In this document: positions 30,701 to 34,125 of the stretch, one piece after another
How positions within the stretch are numbered: position 1 is the stretch's first letter
How the letters are laid out: each line of letters starts with the position of its first letter
Assembly (NCBI GenBank): GCA_018240025.1
Contig: JAFEGM010000035.1
Location: 1 to 34,125, forward strand
Length of the DNA stretch: 34,125 nucleotides
Direction of reading: 5' to 3'
Source of the DNA: Verrucomicrobiota bacterium
GTDB lineage: Bacteria > Verrucomicrobiota > Verrucomicrobiia > Chthoniobacterales > SZAS-18
Translations under genes and position numbers: made by a program
Notes under the pieces: generated by a model
The model's input: only the letters and a program-made list of their open reading frames with translations
Told to the model about the DNA's origin: nothing
The model's database searches: none

Positions 30701-31422
30701 CGGAAGAGCGTGCGGCCTTCGAGCACCAGCGGGCGCGGGCTGAGGTTCTTGAGGAGGAGGAGATCGTGAAAGCGGTAGACCGCGAGGCGATCGTCCGGCG
30801 CGAAATCGCGGAAGGTGACATCGGCCGGCGCGCCTTCCGGCCCCACGCTCAGCGCCTCCAGCGGCGAGGCCGAGGCCGGGGCGGCGCCGGCGTCGGGCGA
30901 GTCGGGCGCATTGAGCTGATAGACGATGTCGATGGCCTGCGCGCCCATGCCGAGGCGCGACATGAACGAGTAGTACTTCGCGACCTGATCGGGCCGCTGG
31001 CCGGCGCGCGAGATGAGGTCGTAGAGCTGGATGCCGAGGAGGATCTTGCGGTCCGGCGGGAGCTGGGCGGCGAGGTTGGCCGCCATGCCGTCGAGGTCCG
31101 GCCGCTCGGCCAGCGCCTGGCGGAACTGGGCCTGCAGCTCGGAGTACACCGTCTCGGGGTAATCGTGCCGCAGGAAGTCGAGCGCGCTGTCGATCTCGTC
31201 CTCGTGGACATCGCCGTCGTAGTTCGTGAACCCCGCCAGCACGCGGATGAGCAGCGGCAGCAGATTGGGCGATTCCGCCACCGTGCGCGGCTTGCGCAGA
31301 ATGCGCCGGTAGAAGCTGCGCCCCAGCCGTTGCAGCTTGTAGGCCAGTGGGCGCATCGCCTGCCGCAGACGTTCCGAGCGCGGCGGCGGCGCATTGAGGC
31401 GCGAGAGGGAGGAATCGGACAT
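27766..31422 (-). CDS. Giant ABC-2 type transporter fusion (TerB-like, FHA-like, ABC, permease)
   Basis: The product has about 1218 residues from the ATG at 31422. A TTG at 31500 lies inside a repeat and is less likely. Residues about 45-150 (FTNYDGDVHEDEIDSALDFL) resemble a TerB-like acidic domain. About 150-470 is beta-rich and resembles one or two degenerate FHA modules before the ATPase. The ATPase has Walker A GASGSGKSS (501-509), signature LSGGERKRL (about 607), Walker B IYLFDEP (about 627) and H-loop TIHQPS (about 660), an ABCG/White-like set. A CxxC (GGCQACGTTRPEFIFDVLE) follows. About 790-1020 is the ABC-2 permease (ATYIFIGLTVSMFFGLTNSV, FVVVGNLILEV, IMSGALIKFEDMN). A last helix, VLGGICVIFLLLLWWSLW, ends the protein near residue 1210. 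It is a half-transporter that probably dimerises; the exported substrate is unknown. The FHA-like part suggests phospho-regulation (inference). Confidence 0.88.
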   Translation of the reverse strand: MSDSSLSRLNAPPPRSERLRQAMRPLAYKLQRLGRSFYRRILRKPRTVAESPNLLPLLIRVLAGFTNYDGDVHEDEIDSALDFLRHDYPETVYSELQAQFRQALAERPDLDGMAANLAAQLPPDRKILLGIQLYDLISRAGQRPDQVAKYYSFMSRLGMGAQAIDIVYQLNAPDSPDAGAAPASASPLEALSVGPEGAPADVTFRDFAPDDRLAVYRFHDLLLLKNLSPRPLVLEGRTLFRGAFGRLYPGQRVVVGERVLSHADLVAYFNAKKNVAVPVVFLAVDRNDEVAINRARTRDSALEIRFGLRVDVTALRDLNATLNGQALTKGASVTAALEDKIVFQNDTELLLSDLRRRARAMGGRFQLSASKSEYLVSNNPSLLGEDDILLSPGTGGEVLLKIKCDYDRKEGQLEVLEASRPIMVGETLVRNFAPLRDGDLVVIDADQSLRCDFTERILEEERNVIRTLEVRDVGHNFSKSQQAFDGISFAVERGEMVCVMGASGSGKSSLLLALAGHLRPQRGQVLLNGKSLYEDIDGLKKFISYIPQDDAVDEQLTIAENLAIAAALRSPHLNRRDRDRRIDGKLAELGLAERRNSIVGSPVKKSLSGGERKRLNIGLDMIGLADIYLFDEPTSGLSSKDSEHVIEIIRGMSHNKIVLVTIHQPSSKIFQMFQKVVLLDKGGRLVFFGTPQETLAYFAAADHQQQYGVSLGGCQACGTTRPEFIFDVLETPLRDFSGDIIYEENQRGQLVPARRFTPDFWRDKYESHRLLREMRSVPLKRSTNAVPLPLPTATTERPRDPIRWREEFTVFRTLLKRAFLAKMRNRVNLLLTAVLSPGLAALTGFVLRYSESGSYDFASAFHIATYIFIGLTVSMFFGLTNSVNDILRDRVILQRERNLQLRPAYYIASKVLVLALFALLQCLLFVVVGNLILEVRGMFLPYLVFMSLTAFCGVAIGLYISSVFTDAIAAVNILPLILIPQIIMSGALIKFEDMNRHLDFFQTLTRWNARQPVEKQKGKPVTDKFDSRLHVPFICQLMPMRWSYEALVVAQAKFNPLTSRQEAIQARINALARSSAKLTKEQVELLETDKELLAALSGLEGRVAGSVDRRLRRIDALGGKPLGGEPIFPHDPMFQAGQGVTAESLYVNQKISDMVAKSEMEQVDYRVGRDRNVFFSPVKNYFGRAFHVLTINIAVLGGICVIFLLLLWWSLWRQSKKI

Positions 31423-31484
31423 CGAGCGGCGGAAGATACGCGGGGAGGGCGGGCCGGAAAGGGCGGAAGACACTGAGGGAAACC

Positions 31485-31653
31485 AAGATCCAAGAGGCAA
31501 GAATCAAGATTCAAACCGGGTTAAGGGGAAAGATCCAAGGAAGACGGGCGCCCGCAGAATCCCGCCGAGCCTGATTTCGCGCCCGCTGGGGGCCTTTCCT
31601 TACCCCTTCGGCTCTATCACGGTTTGAATCTTGGTTCCTGCCTCTTGAATCTT
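31485..31653. repeat. Foldback element with 33-bp inverted repeats
   Basis: The arms 31485-31517 and 31621-31653 are inverted copies with 30 of 33 positions identical (all three differences are transitions), around a 103-bp centre whose edges are also partly complementary (AAGGGGAAAG versus CTTTCCTTACCCC). The element fills the spacer between the ABC gene start and the alkA-like gene stop, the latter lying 5 bp past the right arm. It resembles a MITE or foldback repeat without coding capacity, and could form a long hairpin in RNA. Confidence 0.8.
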
Positions 31654-31657
31654 CCCG

Positions 31658-32275
31658 CTAGGGCTCCCTGACCTCCGCCGCCCGATAAAGATACCACGTC
31701 GCCACGCTCCGCCACGGCCGGAAGCGGTCGCCCAGCGCGAGCAATTCCTTCGGTCGCGGCAGGGCGGGCAGGCCGTAGGCGAGGCGGTAGCCGTTGCGCA
31801 CGCCGAAGTCGTCCACGGGCCAGACGTCGGGGCGGCCGAGCTTGAAGATGAGCATCATCTCGACCGTCCAGCGGCCCACGCCCCGGACCTGGATGAGTCG
31901 GGCGATGATCTCCTCGTCGTCGAGCCGCGCGATCGACCGGGCCGTGGGGATGGTGCCGTCGAGTGCCTTGGCCGCGAGATCCCGGATGGCCGCTGTCTTC
32001 GCGGCGGAGAAGCCGGCCGCGCGCAGGGCGGTGTCGTCGACCGCGGCGAGCTGCTCCGGTTTGGGGAATCGGCGGCCCGGAAAGAGCGCGATGAAGCGGC
32101 CGAGAATCGTCTCCGCCGCCTTGCCGTGCAATTGCTGGTGCGCCACCGCCCGGACCAGCGCTTCGAACGGACTGCGCAGTCGCTGCGGCTCGATCGGACA
32201 AGGCCCCGCGCGCTCGATGAGGCCGCGCATGACCGGGCAGACGGCAGCGAGATGCGCTTGGGCGGAAGACCACAT
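31658..32275 (-). CDS. DNA-3-methyladenine glycosylase II (AlkA-type, HhH-GPD)
   Basis: The 205-residue product has the helix-hairpin-helix LIQVRGVGRWTVEMMLIFKL (about residues 127-146), followed by GRPDVWPVDDFGVRNGYRLA, whose second Asp of VDD (about residue 156) aligns with the catalytic Asp of HhH-GPD glycosylases. FEALVRAVAHQQLHGKAAET near residue 40 is the other family hallmark. The short length, without the N-terminal domain of E. coli AlkA, matches the compact AlkA/MAG-type enzymes that excise N3-methyladenine and N7-methylguanine as the first step of base excision repair. It lacks the Cys cluster of MutY/Nth, so it has no Fe-S cluster. It is preceded by a C-rich leader without a ribosome-binding site. 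No adaptive-response neighbours (Ada) are present. Confidence 0.9.
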   Translation of the reverse strand: MWSSAQAHLAAVCPVMRGLIERAGPCPIEPQRLRSPFEALVRAVAHQQLHGKAAETILGRFIALFPGRRFPKPEQLAAVDDTALRAAGFSAAKTAAIRDLAAKALDGTIPTARSIARLDDEEIIARLIQVRGVGRWTVEMMLIFKLGRPDVWPVDDFGVRNGYRLAYGLPALPRPKELLALGDRFRPWRSVATWYLYRAAEVREP

Positions 32276-32284
32276 GGGGGGAAG

Positions 32285-32463
32285 ATCGAAGTTCGAAGTT
32301 CGAAACTCGAAGGAAACTCGAAGGCCGAAACTCGAAGACCTCCAGCTCGACCTTGTTTCTTAGGCTGAAGGGGGCGCCGAAAAAAGTTCAGGCAACGGGC
32401 CCGCGCATCTTCGAGCTTCAGACTTCAGACTTCCTTCGAGCTTCGAGTTTCGAACTTCGAGTT
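32285..32463. repeat. Inverted pair of TTCGAA-rich repeat clusters
   Basis: The left cluster (32285-32338, units such as GAAGTTCGAA and AACTCGAAGG) and the right cluster (32409-32463, units such as CTTCGAGCTTCGAGTTTCGA) are reverse complements of one another in type and enclose 70 bp. The family also occurs at 5114-5195. The spacer between the alkA-like and rph genes is almost entirely this element. Confidence 0.8.
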
Positions 32464-32467
32464 TTCT

Positions 32468-33232
32468 TCACGCCAGCATCTGCCGCTGCCACGCGATCAA
32501 CTCCGCCACGCCCTGGCGGCCGAGCGCGATGAGGGCGTTGAACTGCTCGAGGTTGAAGGTGGTCTCCTCGCCGGCGCCCTGCACTTCGACGAACTCGGCG
32601 TGCTCGTTGAGGACGAGGTTGAAATCGACGGCGGCATCCTTGTCCTCGGGGTAGTCGAGATCGAGCACGGGGCGGCCGTCGACCACGCCGACGCTGACGG
32701 CGGCGACGAGGGCCTTGAGCGGCAGGCGCTTGATTTTCTTTTCGGTCACCAGCCTTTGTCCCGCCAGGGCCGCCGCCAGACAGGCCCCGGTGATGGCGGC
32801 AGTGCGGGTGCCGCCATCGGCCTGAAGGACGTCGCAATCGACCCAGAGGGTGCGCTGCCCGAGCGCCTCGAGATCGACGCAGGCGCGGAGCGAGCGGCCG
32901 ATCAGGCGCTGGATTTCGATGCTGCGCCCGTCGATGCGGCCGCGCGTGCTGTCGCGCTGTTTCCGGTCCAGCGTCGAGTACGGAAGCATCGAATACTCCG
33001 CCGTGATCCAGCCGCCGGAGACGTTCTGCTCCTTCATCCAGCGCGGCACGCCTTCCTCGATCATGGCCGAGCAGATGACCCGCGTGTTGCCGAAGCCGAT
33101 GAGCACGGAGCCGTGCGCGTGCGGCGCGATGCCGCGCTGCAGCGTGAGCGGCCGCAGTTGATCGGGCCGGCGTCCGTCATGACGCAGCGCGGCGGCCGGG
33201 ATGAGATCGGGCGGAATGGCGAAGCTGGACAT
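32468..33232 (-). CDS. rph: Ribonuclease PH
   Basis: The 254-residue product is a 3'-to-5' phosphorolytic exoribonuclease that trims the 3' ends of tRNA precursors. Signatures are HDGRRPDQLRPLT (residues about 18-30), GNTRVICSAMIEEGVP (48-63), RGRIDGRSIEIQRLIGRSLR (97-116) and the phosphate-binding DCDVLQADGGTRTAAITGA (132-150), all intact. Length is normal for the family. The ATG at 33232 is chosen because the family's N-terminus begins about 17 residues before HDGRRPDQ; the open frame continues upstream through a pyrimidine-rich leader (SSFTLHPSP) that is not part of the protein. No Shine-Dalgarno sequence precedes the start. Divergent from the CoaC gene, 173 bp away. Confidence 0.96.
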   Translation of the reverse strand: MSSFAIPPDLIPAAALRHDGRRPDQLRPLTLQRGIAPHAHGSVLIGFGNTRVICSAMIEEGVPRWMKEQNVSGGWITAEYSMLPYSTLDRKQRDSTRGRIDGRSIEIQRLIGRSLRACVDLEALGQRTLWVDCDVLQADGGTRTAAITGACLAAALAGQRLVTEKKIKRLPLKALVAAVSVGVVDGRPVLDLDYPEDKDAAVDFNLVLNEHAEFVEVQGAGEETTFNLEQFNALIALGRQGVAELIAWQRQMLA

Positions 33233-33405
33233 GGGGGAAGGATGAAGGGTGAAGGAAGAAGGAAGAAGGCCGCGGAATGAACTGGCGGCGCGGGCGATGT
33301 CGAATCCGAGTATTCGCGCAAAGGTCAGGCCCACGTCGCGATGCGACATTCGCCTTAGCCACCCGGCCTTCCTCCTTTATCCTTTATCCTTCCTCCTTTT
33401 CTTCC
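33233..33405. promoter_or_regulatory. Divergent intergenic region with paired pyrimidine-rich leaders
   Basis: Both divergent genes are preceded, on their coding strands, by a pyrimidine-rich tract built of CCTT(C/T)ATCCTT-like units running right up to the ATG. For rph this tract is at 33233-33270 (read on the minus strand); for the CoaC gene it is at 33367-33405. The two are imperfect inverted repeats of each other. Neither gene has a recognisable Shine-Dalgarno sequence. Promoters for both genes must lie between the tracts; no confident boxes were found. Confidence 0.45.
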
Positions 33406-33954
33406 ATGCACATCGTCCTCGGCGTCACCGGTTCCATCGCGGCCTACAAGGCGGCCGACCTGACCAGCCAGCTGCGCAAGCTCGGCCACGAGGTGCGCGT
33501 GGTGATGACGGCGGAGGCGACGAAGTTCATCGGGCCGCTCACGCTGCAGACGCAGTCGCGCCATCCCGTGACGGTCGATCTGTTCGACGAGAAGCCGGGC
33601 TGGAATCCCGGGCACATCGAGCTCGCCGACACTGCGGACCTGCTGCTCATCGCCCCGGCCACGGCTCACGTCCTGGCGGAGCTGGCGCTAGGTCTCGCCG
33701 GGCACGCGCTGGCCGCCATCGCCCTGGCCACGCGGGCGCCGATCGTTTTCGCCCCGGCCATGAACGGGAAGATGTGGCTGCATCCCGCCACCCAGCAAAA
33801 CGTGGCCACGCTGAAAGCGCGCGGCGCCCAGTTCATCGGACCCGACGAAGGCATGCTGGCCTGCGGCTACGAGGGCGTCGGCCGCATGTGGCCGGTCGAG
33901 GGCATCGTGCAGCAGATCACCGAGCGCTTCGGACTGCCGACGAAGGAAGGCTGA
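33406..33954 (+). CDS. coaC: Stand-alone phosphopantothenoylcysteine decarboxylase (CoaC-type flavoprotein)
   Basis: The 182-residue FMN-dependent enzyme would decarboxylate 4'-phosphopantothenoylcysteine to 4'-phosphopantetheine in coenzyme A synthesis. Motifs are GVTGSIAAYKAADL (FMN-binding, residues 6-19), catalytic His70 in GHIELADTADLLLIAPATAH, APAMNGKMW (PAMN, 117-120) and the substrate clamp GMLACGYEGVGRMW with Cys153. All active-site residues are present. Bacterial genes usually fuse this domain to the CoaB synthetase (about 400 residues). Here the protein ends at a clear TGA (33952-33954) and no CoaB is visible in the 171 bp that remain, so CoaB must be encoded elsewhere. The ATG at 33406 is fixed by the family N-terminus; the upstream open frame is the pyrimidine-rich leader. 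Confidence 0.9.
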   Translation: MHIVLGVTGSIAAYKAADLTSQLRKLGHEVRVVMTAEATKFIGPLTLQTQSRHPVTVDLFDEKPGWNPGHIELADTADLLLIAPATAHVLAELALGLAGHALAAIALATRAPIVFAPAMNGKMWLHPATQQNVATLKARGAQFIGPDEGMLACGYEGVGRMWPVEGIVQQITERFGLPTKEG

Positions 33955-33964
33955 GGCGCACGCG

Positions 33965-33991
33965 AGCCGTAGTCCGCACTCTCCGAGTGCG
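33965..33991. repeat. REP-like hairpin repeat, copy 2 (inverted)
   Basis: Exact 27-nt reverse-complement copy of 27739-27765, containing the hairpin CGCACTC-TCC-GAGTGCG. It starts 10 bp after the CoaC stop codon, again at the 3' end of a gene, so both copies could act as terminators or 3' stabilisers. Confidence 0.85.
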
Positions 33992-34047
33992 ACCGCTCCG
34001 CACAGCGAACTGGCTGCGATCGCGGGCCAGACGCCGTGGAGTGCGCG

Positions 34048-34089
34048 CAGCTTGCTGCCGCCGTCTCTCAGGCAGCTTGCTGCCGCGAA
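34048..34089. repeat. GCAGCTTGCTGCC-type palindromes
   Basis: Two GCAGCTTGCTGCCG units lie about 20 bp apart, the second within the palindrome GGCAGCTTGCTGCC. They are the same type as the CGGCAGCCTGCTGCCG unit after pbpC. Here too they lie near the 27-nt hairpin repeat, so the two repeat types travel together at both sites. Confidence 0.6.
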
Positions 34090-34125
34090 GGGCTGAGGAG
34101 AGGAGGAGGGGGGAGCGGAGGAGGG

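Noticed and set aside
27628..31476. A 1282-codon open frame on the plus strand
   Set aside because: It is antisense to the ABC transporter, which has all ABC motifs. The frame is open only because of high GC and shows no domain, just Ala/Arg/Glu/His-rich sequence.

Overview
The window looks like a chromosomal segment of a GC-rich, Gram-negative bacterium, most likely of the Verrucomicrobiota (Opitutales-like). This is inferred from four things: the gene set (bacterial alpha-2-macroglobulin plus PBP1C, DUF5916 and beta-helix secreted proteins, an FHA/ABC fusion transporter), the scarcity of clear Shine-Dalgarno sequences, the many short interspersed palindromic repeats, and pyrimidine-rich gene leaders. 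No rRNA, tRNA, CRISPR array or transposase gene was seen.

Region 1 (1-2640) is an accessory, less GC-rich strip of small + strand genes. An intact hypothetical gene is followed by two tandem paralogues, each trailed by the same ~25-bp repeat. Then come decayed genes. One (1498-1889) reconstructs, after one in-frame stop and two single-base frameshifts, into an Imm1-type immunity protein. It starts 17 bp after a GTTAGGC core and stops just before the inverse core GCCTAAC, which is the layout of an integron gene cassette. One or two further broken genes follow (1985-2631). I read this as a remnant of a cassette array carrying immunity-like genes.

Region 2 (2640-10820) holds envelope and secreted functions: a secreted protein of unknown function, a phospholipase-D/cardiolipin-synthase-type lipoprotein, a parallel beta-helix protein, a DUF5916 protein with an N-terminal CBM9-like domain and C-terminal barrel, and a multi-spanning GT-C-like membrane protein.

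Region 3 (10833-19035, minus strand) is a compact seven-gene polysaccharide operon: GT4 glycosyltransferase, O-antigen polymerase/ligase-like protein, second GT4, left-handed beta-helix acetyltransferase, acyltransferase-3, third GT4, and a GT-C-like membrane protein. Every junction is a 4-bp stop/start overlap or a 4-bp gap, so translation is probably coupled. The genes would assemble, polymerise and acylate a surface glycan.

Region 4 (19276-27422, plus strand) is the two-gene module of a thioester-containing alpha-2-macroglobulin and the peptidoglycan synthase PBP1C, joined by an ATGA overlap. In other bacteria this pair is regarded as periplasmic protease trapping plus wall repair. Region 5 (27423-34125) contains repeat-rich spacers, a very large TerB-like/FHA-like/ABC-2 fusion transporter, an AlkA-type DNA glycosylase, RNase PH, and a stand-alone CoaC-type flavoprotein decarboxylase.

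The spacers carry several repeat families: 11 copies of a 9-mer, a 27-nt hairpin repeat present twice in inverted orientation, TTCGAA-rich repeats at two loci, and a 33-bp inverted repeat. They are the most unusual non-coding content outside region 1.
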